Source: Trissonchulus latispiculum
Lineage: Eukaryota; Nematoda; Enoplea; Enoplida; Ironidae
Direction: 5' to 3'
Length of the DNA: 64,000 bases
Assembly (NCBI GenBank): GCA_030248195.1
Contig: JASAND010020062.1
Location: forward strand, 1-64,000
The translations under genes and the position numbers were made by a program. Position 1 is the first letter of the stretch, and every line of letters starts with the position of its first letter. Below the pieces are notes generated by a model. That model worked only from the letters and a program-made list of their open reading frames with translations. It had not been told where the DNA came from and did no database searches. This document shows, piece after piece, positions 51,174-63,319 of the stretch.

Positions 51174-54100
51174 CAGCGGTTTGTGGTATCGCATAATCTC
51201 CAGGGTCCCGTGCTGGCCCTAGAAAACGTAAAAGACATAGAAATGATCATATGTTAATTAGAAAATAAATAAAAATTAGAAGAATAGTCAATATTTAAAG
51301 AATACTAAATATTTGAACAATGTTTAAGGTAAATTGAATCAGCTAACCAAAGTTGGCATTCATACGAGAATTCAAAGTTAATTACGATTCTACATAGAAT
51401 AGTTTAATTTTTATCCCGGATATTCTGAAGTTCTTCATAATATACACACCAGTAAGCTTCTGTATTGCTGCCATTAAAATGTAAAAACATCTTAACACAG
51501 AAGACGGCAGTTTATTCCTCACAACCATGCACTAAAGAAGAGCTCTCTACTGGCTTACTCTTCTTGCAATTATGCACTCTTGCTAGTAGATAAACACCGC
51601 AGTGGGCATGGACAATTTTTCTTGACCACTACCGCACTAGGGTGCCCTCGGGCACCTGCGATCTCAACGGGCTAGGCCTACTCAGCCTACGAACGTTTTC
51701 GCCAGTTCGCTACTTCAAAGCAATTCTATTTCGTAGGTGGTATTCACATACAAATTCAAGCGAGCACGAGCACAACTGTTTAACAATGAATAACTGTAAT
51801 GCGCGGTTTGCAGTAATCTGTATGAGTCGACTGCGGTTGAACACTGTAAAACCTGTTGCGCTGATGTTACACGTCTGCGTTGCTGTTATAATGTTAGAAA
51901 GCTCCCACTGTGCTCTGTTCTTGGTCTGCCGCTATCATGTGTTTACGTGGGCCTCCGTGGTGGCTTAACATCGCTGTTTCCTCCGCTATGGGGAGCGCTG
52001 TTTCCTCCGCTATGGGGAGCGCTGTTTCCTCCGCTATGGGGAGCGCTGTTTCCTCCGCTATGGGGATTAAATCACCATCATGGAGCCCCTGGTCTGTCCG
52101 CTAGGGCTCGTCCGACAGACAATGTCGGCCAGGGCAAACACATGACGCAATATGGCCAAGACTTTTTGAATTGGAAAAAGCTCTTTTCAACTGCAAACAC
52201 TTGATTTTATTTAGTTGGCTACAGGATTGCTTGTCTAGTCAGAAACTAAGGAGTTCCGAGGTAGAGTTGTTTCAGCAGGGGACTTTAGTTTTGGCTGCAG
52301 TTTTAGTCGGCAATCCAAAATAATTTCTTTTCAGTTTCAGTCGGAAAACCAAAAGAGTGTCAGCCTAGGTTAGATCGCTGAATCTGATTGGCTGTTGGCG
52401 ACCCCGCTGAATCTGATTGGCTGTTGGCGACCCCCTCTCCTCAGTTGCCGACACCCCAAAACGGGACCCTGTCTGAAAATAAGCTGAAACTAACTTCATC
52501 CTTTGCTCTACCCCTTAGGTTTTTCGACTCCACCCCCTCCACCCCCTTAAACGGGGGGAACATTCGCGTATTGTGGTCGGAGCACCGTCAGGCAATGCAC
52601 TGAAGAGGTGTCCTCTAGTGGCTTACTCGTCTTCTTAAATATAGGGCAATTATGCACTCTTGATATAATTTTATGTTATCTACCTGCCAGCAGGCTTTAC
52701 AGAAGTATCTGAAGCACATCATCTCTCGGCAGAAGTAGGGTCCAGGTGCGCTGGAGCACATCGAGCAGACCGAATCCTCCAAATATGGATCAATTTGAAC
52801 CTGAAAAGGAAATTCTGGAGAATATTTATATCTGAAAACTAGTTTAACATTAAAAATATCTAAAACAGGGAAAATAAATAAACTAGCTAGCCTCCTGCAT
52901 ATGGATGATTTTAATTCGTTTAGCTGGAGCAACCTTAAACATTGCCATAATCGGAACATTGCCATAATCGGAAAAATGAAAATACTAGCATTTCAAAATG
53001 CGGCAATGTCTTATGTAAATCTAACAGGTAGTCAATTAACACTCATTAAGCTGAAACCTAGTTTCGGGCAAGGTTACCTTCTTATTGAATTTGGGAGTTT
53101 TGATTTCGACGAAAGCTGCCGAGACCGCCTTGAAGTAGCTTTTCTGATTGTTGAAAGTGACCCGACCAGATCCTAAAACAGTTATGCCGACAATATTTGC
53201 AAATAAATCGTTTTTTGTCAAAAATATTTGCAAATAAATCGTTAAGTTATTCTGGTGGAATTTCGGCTAAATGGATTATCTACTGATCTGAATATAATCC
53301 AGGAAATTTCAAACTAACAAAATCCCAGACAGATAAAAGCTTGGAAATAAAATGACTGCAAAAATTACCCGTCAACACAAAAACTATAACTTTCTCAGCC
53401 CCATCTACATTACATCAAATACTAGAACACATTACTACGCTTAGAAACTACATACATTTATAAACTGTCAAAGCATTTTTTGCATAAATATCCTAAAATC
53501 TAAATCTAACCGATGGGATATTTGTATTTATCCGTATCAATGCCGGAATAAACGACGCCTCCGAACAGATCGTTCAGAACCAGGGCCAGAACTTCCGCCG
53601 TTACCATCCCGTGCAGGGCGCCCACGAAAACCGTCTTGTGCGGATCCATACGCTGGTTGTTGCAGCGAACGTAGGTGGAATCACTGATAATCCAGGGAAT
53701 AATTTGAACCTAAAATATAAGCAAAAAGATTAGAAAGTAAAATGAAAAATTTTGAAATTGCGAATAGGCAACATTTTACCACCTCTGGGATTATTTAAAA
53801 GTAATAAAGTTAAGCCATAGGGTATACATTATTTTGAGCTAATTAGCTAATAAGTTTGGTCCAGTGATGGAACCGGGTCACTTAGGCTTGACCCGGTGAC
53901 CCGGTAGAGCCCTGACCCGGTGACCCGGTTTTCCAGAAAATTCCAAAATCTGCAAAAAATTTTTGATTTTGCCTAAGAACGCTAAATTTTTGGCTTTCGT
54001 GTTCCATCACCACCCCGAAAAGAATAACTATGACATACATACATTTGCTGTAGGTTTTTTAAAATGCATTTGATATTGGCTGTAGCTTTTTCTAAATTAA

Positions 54101-57100
54101 TGCGATTTTAATTGCAACACCAATTTATCCGATGATTTTGTAGTTCTAATATGTCACTAATATGTCTAATATCTAACATGTCTAACATTTGTCCATTAAC
54201 ACGGAGCATATACTTTAAAAATTTGGTTTTTCATTATGTATTGCGTTAAATTAAATTAAATTGTTCACTTACCTCAACGTTTATATACCTTGGTTTCGAA
54301 AATAATCTGAAAAACATATTCTACTGAATACAGTTCTGCAATAATCATGAAACCTATAAAAGCTAGACAATATTTTGACAGACAGATTCAAATAAGATCA
54401 AGCTGCGAAAATGCTCAAGACTAAAATATAGAAAAAAGCCAATTAATATTGGACATTGAACAAAAATTTAAGCTAAAATTTTAGCTTGGTAAGTCAAAAA
54501 TTTCAAAAATTTGAGGTAAATTCAGAAAACCGGGTCAAGACAGGGTCGAAGCTCTTGACCCGGTGACCCGGTCCAAAAAGTGACCCGAACTGACCCGGTT
54601 CCATCTCTGGTTTGGTCTATTATAAGCTTAATAAACAACGATTTTCATGTCAGTTAAATGACAATAAAAAATAGAAAAATATAAAAATAAAAATGAAAAC
54701 AAAAAATGTCAAAATTATAAAAAATAAAAACAAATTCAGATTCTGTTTACCTGTCGGATTTCTTTGGTTCTAAGCCGTCGCGTGGTCAGTTTGAAGTACC
54801 AATCCCCAGTGCTGGAAAAGTCCCGATTGCAGTTCTGGAGGAGAGCTTTCACTGACTTTTCATTCTCAAAGATCATATACACATATCCTAAAATATTCAA
54901 AATATCCTAATAATACACATCGAAAAATTCTAAAACCAATAAAAAAGTCGCAAACAGATCAAATCAGATGGTAACAGTACGATGTTAACAGTACAGAATA
55001 AATAAATTAATTTGACTACAGAATAAAAACATACTAACTACGGGACGGGCCAATTCATGCCTTTAACTAAACGAGTAGAGTTTCGAAAAGTTCAACCTTT
55101 TCCTTTGGCAGAAGATCGAACACCGGCCTTTGCGAATCTGGCCTCTCGTCCCGGCCACTCCACATGCACAGGACCGAACTGCTTGAACGCTTGCACCAGA
55201 GTTGCTAAAATAGCAAAGACAAAACACATCAGCAAAAGGACAAAAAACAAAAGGTTATGAGTCTCATGCTGAACCATACATACAAAAATACAATACGGAA
55301 GGTGTTATATAGAAGACATGAACAAGTGATGTTAATATAAACAAGAGTACATAATAGATAAGAGTATGACAACAGGCAGGCTCTCTGTTATCAGAGCAAA
55401 AACTATGCTATGCGCGCTATCGGCTAACCCCCCCCCCACAAATTGACCCCCTCTCACACCGCCCCTATATGGGTACGGGGTCCAAACGGGGGTCGCTCAC
55501 TGCTTTGCATAATTACACGTTATAATTAACCGAGGCCTAATTTGGGAACAGGGTGCAAGCGTGTATGTTTGACATATGCATGTAGAAAACATACTAAGCG
55601 AGTGAGCGACCCCCGTTTGGAACTATGTACCCATATAGGGGCGGTGTGAGAGGGGGTCAATTTGTGGGGGGGGTTAGCCGATAGCGCGCATAGCATAGTT
55701 TTTGCTCTGATAACAGAGAGCCTGCCTGTTGTCATACTCTTATCTATTATGTACTCTTGATATAAAAGATAAAAATAAAATAGCAACAACTACATATATA
55801 TGCAAATTTGGAATTTGATCTGAAATCTGCCACTTTCGGTCAAAATTGCAAAGGGATATTTCACCTCATGGCAAGCTGGCCTAGCCTTTCCCCAGTTTTA
55901 TCCTACCCGGAAAAAATTGTCAACAATTTTTTGCGGTTCAATCGTTTCACTATATTTTCAGGAGATACTAATGGACGGACCTTCTGTAATATCCCAAGGC
56001 ACACCACCGACAAAGACTTTACACGAGTAGACTGGATTCTTGTAGTTTCGAGGCGGCAACTGACCGCTCCAGGTACAGTTCGCATCACAGACAGCTGAAA
56101 TAAACGAAAATTACAAATTAAATTTAATTTAAATAATTTTAAAATAAAAATTAATATGATCATGCCAGGAGCAGGATGCTATGAAACAGCTGTAAACATC
56201 TGAAAAAATTATTCATAGTGAAGAGCGAACCACCGACCAGTACGCTGCCAGTCAGACGCACTACCATTGAGCTAAAATCTACAATTGTTTTTTCCCTAAA
56301 ATTTCTATTGAAATCCTCCAAATTCATGCCCTCTTTCTTTACCGGCAGCATTTCGATACAGTTTGGCCGCCTTCTCGATACTGAAGGGATCGGCAGCGTT
56401 GGTTGAGAACAGATTACTCCAGGCATTGAGACGAGTCTGAAAGTCGGTTGAGAAGAGAGCCGAGTCCTCCAGAGAGGGGCTGATCGGCGGACTCGTGGGC
56501 AGCATCGGTGAGATGGGCGAGCCGATCAGGCCCGGTGAAGTGAGCGCTGCCCCGCCGGACATATTCAGACTGCTCTGAAATACAATGAAAAATTTTATTG
56601 CGTGAGAATATCTGCTAGTTAATTATCAGAGTCAAGAGTATCTACTAACAATGAGGTAGATACTCTTGTTGAAAGATATTAACCGTTAGCGTGTTGACAG
56701 AGAATTAACTCTTAGCGTGCAGAGCATGTACCTGGAGCTGATAACAGAGAGCCTGTCTGCGGTCACACTCATAACCTACTATAAAATCCTGCCATGTTGT
56801 AAATTGTGAGTCGTGAAATCCTCCTGCACATGAAGTTCTACCACTACCTCTTTTAAGGCTCGGTTAACGCAACGCTGAAAATAATTCTTTGTCGTTTGTC
56901 TAGCCCCTTTTAAACATCACTTGTTTTCATTAGCTCAAATTGAATTCGAAGCTATGAGGTCAAATGCGCCACATACCAACAGATCTCGCAAATAGGTCAT
57001 GCTTAGGGTCGCCGAAGAGCCGCTGGAACTGAGGGGACTCGCCCCGTCCGATTCCGTGGGACTACCCGCTCGGGCAGCCAGACCCATCGGATCCCAGAAA

Positions 57101-60100
57101 CTGAGGGTGGCCGGGGTGGCCAGATAGGCCTCGTAGGCGGCTGGCTGGGAGACCACTGCGGCAGAGCGCTGCAGCGCCGCAGACATGGACGCGGGAATGC
57201 TGGTGGTATGATGAGATGGTTCCTGGTGATGAATGTCGTCTCTAGAAAACAAAAACGGAAATAGAAATAATAAAAACCATAAAAATTTTAGTCTAATCAG
57301 TGATATCCAGGCTCAGACTGGCGACTGAAGTTAGTTGAGCTTGATGTAAGGAAACTTAAAAAATAAACAGACAAAAACTTTTAGGATAAGGTTTAGGTAT
57401 TGTTTTTCAGTTACGGTTTTTTCAACGTCGATGACAGCACACCAAGTATAGTTTTCAACAAAAATCATCTAACTTTTTTCCCTTAAAATTAGCAAGGGCA
57501 AGAAAGGCAGAAATTGACTTACACCTCTCTCCCACCCTCCGCCAGAAACTTGGATGATAGCACAGTGACAAATACAAAACAGGCCGGTGTTTCTAGGCAA
57601 ATTTACCGCATATCCTGAGTTTCTAAATTAACGATAATTTAAACGACCTTGATATACAGTATAGCTGAAGGTTCATCTAACTCTCACCCAAAGACAGGTG
57701 GTGTGGGTTTGACGGGGGTGGAAGTCTGATGATGCTGATGACCCATGCCTCGAATGGCCCGTCCGCTCGCAGTTCCGATGGGACTGGACGCCTCGCTGGA
57801 TGGGACCTCTGAAACAAAAAAGAGTTAAGAGCGGAGTATAGTAACTGGACTGATAAATAATTTAAGTTAAGTTTAAGTTTAAGTAATTGACTAATAAGTT
57901 ATAGTATTAACTTAACTCTAACGCTTTCTTGAAAAGATTAAACGTAAGTATTAACTTAACTCTAACGCTTTCTTGAAAAGTTTAAACGATTATATAATGT
58001 CCTACCTAAACTTGGGGCTCAAAGCATAGGAACTAAAAACATTTTGACAGAGAACAGTTAACTAAAAACCTGACATTTGTATTAACTTGTTTTAATTAAA
58101 AATGACATTGATACTACCAAGAGTACATAATAACTAAGAGTGTGACAAGCGTCGCACTCTTCACACTCTTAGTTATCAAGCAGAAAACATCATCTGCACA
58201 ATAACGGTCTACCCCCCACAACTGAGTACCTGGTGACCCCCCCCCACAACTGAGTACCAGGTGTGTAGCAGCACTCGTTTGTATGTTTACATGTTGAAGC
58301 TCCAAAGTGGCCAGCTGCTGATAGAATGTTTTTGGCTTCAACATGTAAACATACAAACGAGTGCTGCTACACAATTGTGTACCTGGTACTCAGTTGTGGG
58401 GGGGTCACCAGGTACTCAGTTGTGGGGGGGGGGTAGGCCGTTATTGTGCAGATGATGTTTTCTGCTTGATAACAAAGAGTGTGACGCTTGTCACACTCTT
58501 AGTTATTATGTACTCTTGATACTACATACATTTGCTTTCTAAGCTTAATTTGAACAGTAATATAAATATCATTTCATTAATATATATTTTTTACCATTAA
58601 TCAAAACTTGGGCCAAAACATGGTATGAAAACTTACTCTGTTGCTGATGCTGCGAATCAGTAGAAGACGATGAGTTTGTTCGATGCTGTTGTTGCTGCGG
58701 TTGTTGCTGTTGCTGTTGTTGCTGTTGGAATACTGAGGACATCAATTCTGAAACTGTAACAGTGGAGGATCAAATCTCCGTCAAATTAATTTTTTCAAGT
58801 CTCACTAATTCAGTGCAAGAAAACACCATTGCTTGTTGCTGTTAAAAAGCTTACTGATGCAGGCTATATCAATTTAGAATCAGAACTAAAAGGAATTTTC
58901 TAGACACAAACACGCAAACAAATTCAATCGAATTAGATTTAAAGTTTACAAAAAATTCCTAATTTGCAATAATCCTACTTAGGCGTCCTCTCATTAAGAC
59001 AGGGCAGAATCTGCCCAGTAAGCCGTCTTATTCAGCCTTGCTTTCAGCCAGTAAGCCAGGCTTTCTTCTTTGCGACTATTACATACGTTACACATCAGCT
59101 GTTTGACCCCTACCAGGCGTAAGTGGTCTATTAAACTGGACTCTCGAAAGTCAACGTCTACATGAATGGGTAGCTTTAATTATGTAGTGTTTTCGTATAT
59201 GCGTGTCACGTGTGTACGCATTATATGAGTACATGCATATGCACACAATATAAATGCATTTATACGTGCAATAGTGTAATTATATACTGAGTACTTTGTT
59301 CCAGTATATATGTGAATTACGTGCACGTAGCGTTGACTTTTGAGAGTCCAATTTAATAGACCACTTACGATTGGTAGGGGTTAAACAGCTGACATGTAGC
59401 GTATGCAATAGTCGCAAAGAAGAAAGTCTGGCTTACTGGCTGAATGTAAGGCAGAATAAGACGGCTTACTAGGCAGATTCTGCCCTGTCTTAATGAGAGG
59501 ACGCCTTATTTTTCAAGGCTGACAGAAATCATACTTTTAGACCTCAGTTAAGCAGCGATTTGACAAAAATAGGCAATTACACTAGGATTGTCCCGAGTCT
59601 GTTTTAAGTCTATCACTTAAAGATGCGTAAGTTATAAATTTGAACAGCGGGCGTTAAGAGAATAGGGAATCTCTTCATTAGACACTGTACTTATAAAACA
59701 CTTTGCAGAATTTTCCCTAAAATCCAAATCTTAAATCCTTCGACGGCTAAGACACAGGCTTGTCAACAAAATTCTGCCCTTACTACAATCAATTTTCAGA
59801 GTGGAAAATAAGCACTTCCAAAGAAAAGTCTCAATTTTTTGAGGGTTTTCTTAACTTTTCCAGAGCAAAGCATCCAAAGATTACCCTGTTTATCCGACAC
59901 GCCCGTGGAGGCTGCAGCCAGCGAAGCCAGATTGCTCAGATCCAGGCTGCCGCTCAGGAGTGAGTTAATCTTCTGAATGGCCGCCGTTTCATCGCTGCTC
60001 CCCGAATCCAGAAGTCTGAGACACTCTCGGAGCTCGTTGGCTGCCGTCATCGTGGAATGCGGCGGTCCACTGCCATCGGTCCCGCCCGGGTCCTGGGAAA

Positions 60101-60158
60101 AGGACTGACCCCCGGCCGCACCGCCAACACCCTGGGGACCGGTGGTCCCAGAGGTGGG
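50823..60158 (-). CDS. CPEB1: CPEB1-type cytoplasmic polyadenylation element-binding protein, 5' partial
   Basis: Minus-strand exons in coding order: 60158-59885, 58747-58637, 57808-57688, 57241-56977, 56574-56343, 56094-55981, 55204-55097, 54887-54751, 53709-53511, 53172-53078, 52800-52684, 51218-50823. All borders are GT-AG and phases agree, giving 722 codons to TAG. The order is low-complexity and Q-rich N-terminal region, the CPEB-specific block before RRM1 ([32 protein letters not shown]), RRM1, RRM2, the C6H2 zinc-binding domain, and a Gly/Ser-rich tail. CPEB proteins bind U-rich CPE motifs in 3' UTRs and control poly(A) length and translation, chiefly in germ line and neurons. It is closest to the CPEB1 branch by motif. 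The first exon is phase 0 at its start and lacks a clear initiation site, so at least one upstream exon exists. Confidence 0.92.
51174..52800 (-). CDS. CPEB C6H2 zinc-binding domain
   Basis: Exon 52800-52684 encodes [33 protein letters not shown]: six cysteines in the order expected for the CPEB zinc domain. The first bases of exon 51218 add [18 protein letters not shown], supplying both histidines. All metal ligands are present, so the domain should be functional. Confidence 0.93.
51973..52066 (+). repeat. 24-bp tandem repeat, about four copies
   Basis: GCTGTTTCCTCCGCTATGGG plus GAGC repeats almost perfectly four times. It is in the intron between the last two CPEB exons. Confidence 0.92.
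52377..52434 (+). repeat. 29-bp direct repeat, two copies
   Basis: GCTGAATCTGATTGGCTGTT plus GGCGACCCC occurs twice in a row. Each copy contains ATTGG (CCAAT on the other strand). Intronic. Confidence 0.85.
53078..56574 (-). CDS. CPEB RRM1 and RRM2
   Basis: RRM1 has RNP2 as [11 protein letters not shown] (exon 56094-55981) and RNP1 as GYVYMIFEN (exon 54887-54751), split over three exons. RRM2 has RNP2 as TVFVGALHG (53709-53511) and RNP1 as GSGRVTFNN (53172-53078). The linker between them ([16 protein letters not shown]) and the pre-RRM block [17 protein letters not shown] are CPEB hallmarks. The exon 56574-56343 upstream supplies [13 protein letters not shown]. Introns here carry a hAT-like MITE, a CAAGAGTACATAA MITE and a tRNA-like relic. 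Confidence 0.93.
53862..54609. mobile_element. hAT-like MITE, GACCCGGT family, copy 1
   Basis: Ends CAGTGATGGAACCGGGTCA and TGACCCGGTTCCATCTCTG, with a perfect 8-bp duplication GTTTGGTC (53854-53861 and 54610-54617). The 748 bp carry repeated TGACCCGG words near both ends. Sits in the CPEB intron between RRM1 and RRM2 exons. No transposase. Confidence 0.92.
55342..55759. mobile_element. MITE, CAAGAGTACATAA family, copy 2
   Basis: Starts CAAGAGTACATAATAGATAA, ends TTATGTACTCTTG, and has a 7-bp duplication ATATAAA (55335-55341 and 55760-55766). The 418 bp form an almost perfect palindrome for about 170 bases per arm, including C and G runs at 55429 and 55665. Confidence 0.9.
56214..56282 (-). 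repeat. tRNA-like pseudogene
   Basis: The minus strand has TTTTAGCTCAATGGTAGTGC (A box) and GGTTCGCTCTTC (B box) about 45 bases apart, the normal spacing. The acceptor stem does not close. It sits in the intron before the exon 56094-55981. Confidence 0.5.
56630..56790. mobile_element. degraded CAAGAGTACATAA-family fragment
   Basis: GCTGATAACAGAGAGCCTGT and CGGTCACACTC match the subterminal part of the element at 55342. Shorter and diverged; ends not defined. Confidence 0.5.
56977..60158 (-). CDS. CPEB N-terminal regulatory region with Q-rich tract
   Basis: Exons 60158-59885, 58747-58637, 57808-57688 and 57241-56977. The first gives a Gly/Pro-rich start and a helical stretch [15 protein letters not shown], then many Ser/Leu/Ala. 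The second encodes a Gln-rich run of about 14 Gln around one Pro (58725-58679). The third has His/Gln and Thr/Pro. The fourth has several Ser-Pro sites and ends [10 protein letters not shown]. This part is disordered and probably carries phosphorylation sites, as in other CPEB proteins. Confidence 0.85.
57903..57988 (+). repeat. 44-bp tandem duplication
   Basis: AGTATTAACTTAACTCTAAC and following bases occur twice, one base different. Intronic. Confidence 0.85.
58118..58518. mobile_element. MITE, CAAGAGTACATAA family, copy 3
   Basis: Starts with the same terminal repeat as the copy at 4146 but opens CAAGAGTACATAATAACTAA and ends TTATGTACTCTTG; 7-bp duplication ATACTAC at 58111-58117 and 58519-58525. 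401 bp, nearly palindromic. Confidence 0.9.
58982..59505. mobile_element. Harbinger-like palindromic MITE with TTA duplication
   Basis: Ends GGCGTCCTCTCATTAAGACA and TGTCTTAATGAGAGGACGCC, flanked by TTA at 58979-58981 and 59506-59508. Arms of about 190 bases pair closely. In the first visible CPEB intron. Confidence 0.85.
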
Positions 60159-61375
60159 CTGAAATGAAGATATATAAGTTTAATACTATATTATATAAAC
60201 TTGAAAAATTTAACTTTATTTGCATAAATGCTTCAATAGTTGCAAGTTTTCAAAATTCATTTTCCAACAATGCTGTGGAACGATTTGCAACGGATTGACG
60301 TTGGCCGAATATTTTCTGGATAATTGACCTCGACTAGGGGAACCTAAGCCCACCACCGAACAGTTAAACTCCCTCACCCCACGGCCGATGGCGTGGTACC
60401 ATACGAGCAATTTGGGATCTATATTTCTCAGGTATACAGTCAGTTATGCACAAAATATACAGATGACAATTACAAGAAATATACATGTCAATAAAATAGG
60501 AGCAAGGAAATTTTAGTGCTAAGCAAAGAAAAGAACCTAAACGCCAGAGACAACGAACTGCTAATCTGACAAAAATTCCATAATTCTAACACTTCTCAAT
60601 AGCAGCTGAAATCTGAGAAATGCATTTACTGAACAATAATAAAGAAATAAACGGAAAGCTTAGTGTCAAAGTTTTTTCACACTTAAATTAATGCTTAACT
60701 TGTAACATGTTAATACGTACGTATATATATATAAATATATAAAATATATAAATATATAAAACACGAAGACTTAAAACTGAGAACTAAATAATCAAATGAA
60801 TATTCAAATCAGGTGAGACAAACTTAAAACGAGAATTGAGAAAGATTTAATGTTTTAAAGAATTAAGAAATACATTATATTCCAAATAAATTCAAATTAA
60901 AACTTACAGAATTCCCGGGCAACATTAAAAGCAGAAATAAATGATCAAGAAAATGCAAAGTGTTATACAAAGGTTAAGAAATCAAAAATTATCTGTTAAA
61001 AATTCTAGAACTGAAAAAATCAGAAAATTCTACTAAACCTCCGAACCGACCATTCTGCACTCACAGATAAATGCAGACTAAAATTCGTCCTAGTAAAGTA
61101 ATTAATGGAAAACTGGGTCATCCAATCAAAAATTTGCACCACATTTTCTAGACAGGAAAACTGCAATCATTGCAATTTGCATAACAAGCCCCGCCTTCCC
61201 AGCAAACAATAGCCTGTAAACTCCTTTGTGTAAACTACAAAAGCTTTTTCATTAACTCAAAGTCATTTTTTTATATGCCGTTGCCCAGATAAGGTAAGGA
61301 CAAATCATATGTAGGTTAAAACCAATTAAAAGTATATATAACAGTAATAATTAGGAGTAAGCTAACTCAAAAAAC
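60159..61375. other. CPEB upstream intron, no exon recognised
   Basis: AT-rich, with a (TA/TATAAA) stretch at about 60720-60760. An open stretch at 60216-60410 is GC-richer than its surroundings but has no good splice borders in a usable phase. Confidence 0.4.
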
Positions 61376-62667
61376 GGACTTATCGCGCTTCCCCCGCCCT
61401 ACTTTTGATTTTTTGACCACAAACTTAGAAATCGTGAATGGATGCATAGTGGAGGCTGGTGAATTAAAGAAATTGAAAATTTGAAAAATCTTAAATTTTA
61501 AATTTTAGTTTGGTAAGGAGAACGAAAATTTTTTAAAAATATTTTGCTGAAAATGCATACAACAGTGATGGAACCGGGTCACTCTGGCTTGACCCGGTGA
61601 CCCGGTTGAGCCCTGACCCGGTGACCCGGTTTTCCAGAAAATTCCAAAATCTGCAAAAAATTTTGATTTTGCCTAGGAAGGCTAATTTTTTTGCTTCCAT
61701 GTTTCATCACCACCCCAAAAATAATAACTATGGCATACATATGCTTGCTTTAGGTTTTTTGAAAAGTATTTTATAAGACTGTAACATTTTTTTAAATTAA
61801 TGCAGAAATGAGTTGTCAAAACCAATAATTTATCCGTCTGCGAAATTTTGGGAAATCAGACCATGTAATGGTGAAAAATGTAATACGTGTGGTCTGAAAA
61901 CACGGAGAACTTTAAAAATTTGGTTATTATTTTGTACCTATTGCGCAAACATCTACCTTGGTTGCGAAAATAATCTGCAAAACATATGGTACTAAATAGA
62001 TTCATACAATAATCATGAAACTGATAAAGCTAAACAATAATCTGCCAAATACAGACAGATTCAAATAACCTCAAGCAGCAAAAATGCTCAAGAATAAAAT
62101 ATTGGAAAAAAAGCAAATTAATATTGCACATGGAACAAAAATTTAAGCTAAAGTTTTAGCTTGGTGAGCCAAAAAATTCTAAAATTTGTGGTAAATTCAG
62201 AAAACCGGGTCAAGACCGGGTCGAAGCTCTTGACCCGGTGACCCGGACCAAAAAGTGACCCGAAGTGACCCGGTGACCCGGTGACCCGGTTCCATCTCTG
62301 GCATACAAGGTCAGAACGCTGAGCACGAATCTGAAATCCATTTTTCCATTCAGCTTTTCGTTAGCTCAGCATAAGCTAAAGTTGTAAGCTTATCATGTAA
62401 GCTTATACTGAGCTAACGAAAAGCTGAATCGAAAAACGGATTTCAGATTCGTGCTCAGCGCTCCTGAAAACCCCTGTGTGCAAGTTTTCAGCAAAACGTT
62501 TTAAAAAATTCTTCGGTTCTTGTTGGTATTCCTTCAAACTAAAATTTAAATTTTTTTAAAATTTAAAAACTTTTGAATTCATCAGCCTCCAGTGTGCATA
62601 CATACACAATTTCAAAGTTAATGCTCAAAAAAACAAAAGTTAGGGCTGGGGGGAGCTCTAAAGATCC
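61376..62667. mobile_element. foldback element copy 2, split by a hAT-like MITE
   Basis: The outer parts match the foldback at 25189: GCGCTTCCCCC at the left, GGATGCATAGTGGAGGCTGG, the TTAGCTCAGCATAAGCTAA centre, and AAAGATCC at the right. The element at 61563-62300 sits in its left arm with its own 8-bp duplication, so it came later. Confidence 0.8.
61563..62300. mobile_element. hAT-like MITE, GACCCGGT family, copy 2
   Basis: Ends CAGTGATGGAACCGGGTCA and GTGACCCGGTTCCATCTCTG; perfect 8-bp duplication GCATACAA at 61555-61562 and 62301-62308. 738 bp and close to the copy at 53862 throughout. Confidence 0.92.
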
Positions 62668-63271
62668 AAATAAACTTTCTGCATTCTACAAAAGCACCCT
62701 AAATTACATAGCATTATAAATTAGAGGAAAATTAGACCAAAATTCTTTAATTCGTAATTAATAACCCCTGTTAAAAAGGAAAATGAAGTGCCATACGCCG
62801 TACAGACATGGCCAACAAGTCAACAAAACCGGTTTTGACCAATAGACATATAAACTTTACCTGTATCCTAAACATTCCAAGAACTACTATCAGGTGACTG
62901 TTCCTAAAAGTTGCTTGCTAATTAGGCGTATCTTAATTCAACTATACTATTTGCATTTTAGACAGGCAGGCGCCCAGATAAGTTCAATAGCGAACTGGTT
63001 AAAACCGGTTTTCACTGGGATAAGTTAGCATAAGTTAACAGCGAGCAAACACTGTCTTTTACGCATATAGGTAAGTGTGGAACATAGCACATAGTTAACA
63101 CACAAAATTAATATGTACGAAACTATTTGCAAATTAATTGTAACTTATCTAAATTAAATGACTGAATTAAAATTGTTGTAACTATGTAAATGATTAAATT
63201 TAAATTGTTGTATGTAACTATATATATGATGTAAATTACTGAATTTAAATTGTTTCTTTCTTGTTTATTAC
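62668..63271. other. CPEB upstream intron, nothing recognised
   Basis: AT-rich; AAAACCGGTTTT-type palindromes occur near 62827-62838 and 62999-63012. No exon seen. Confidence 0.4.
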
Positions 63272-63319
63272 ATTGCGCGCAGAATTTGCACCGGAAGCAG
63301 CGCAGCTACAGAACTGCTG
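63272..63319 (-). CDS. candidate upstream CPEB exon
   Basis: A GC-rich 48-base island. On the minus strand it follows ATATTTCAG and ends at GTAATA. In the frame compatible with the phase-0 start of the next exon it reads QQFCSCAASGANSARN, open and Ser/Ala/Asn-rich like the rest of the N-terminal region. There is no start codon. It is short, so chance is possible. Confidence 0.35.

Noticed and set aside
60216..60410. 64-residue minus-strand frame in the CPEB upstream intron
   Set aside because: Partly GC-rich, but no donor in a phase that joins the next exon and no CPEB similarity; could still be a diverged repeat.
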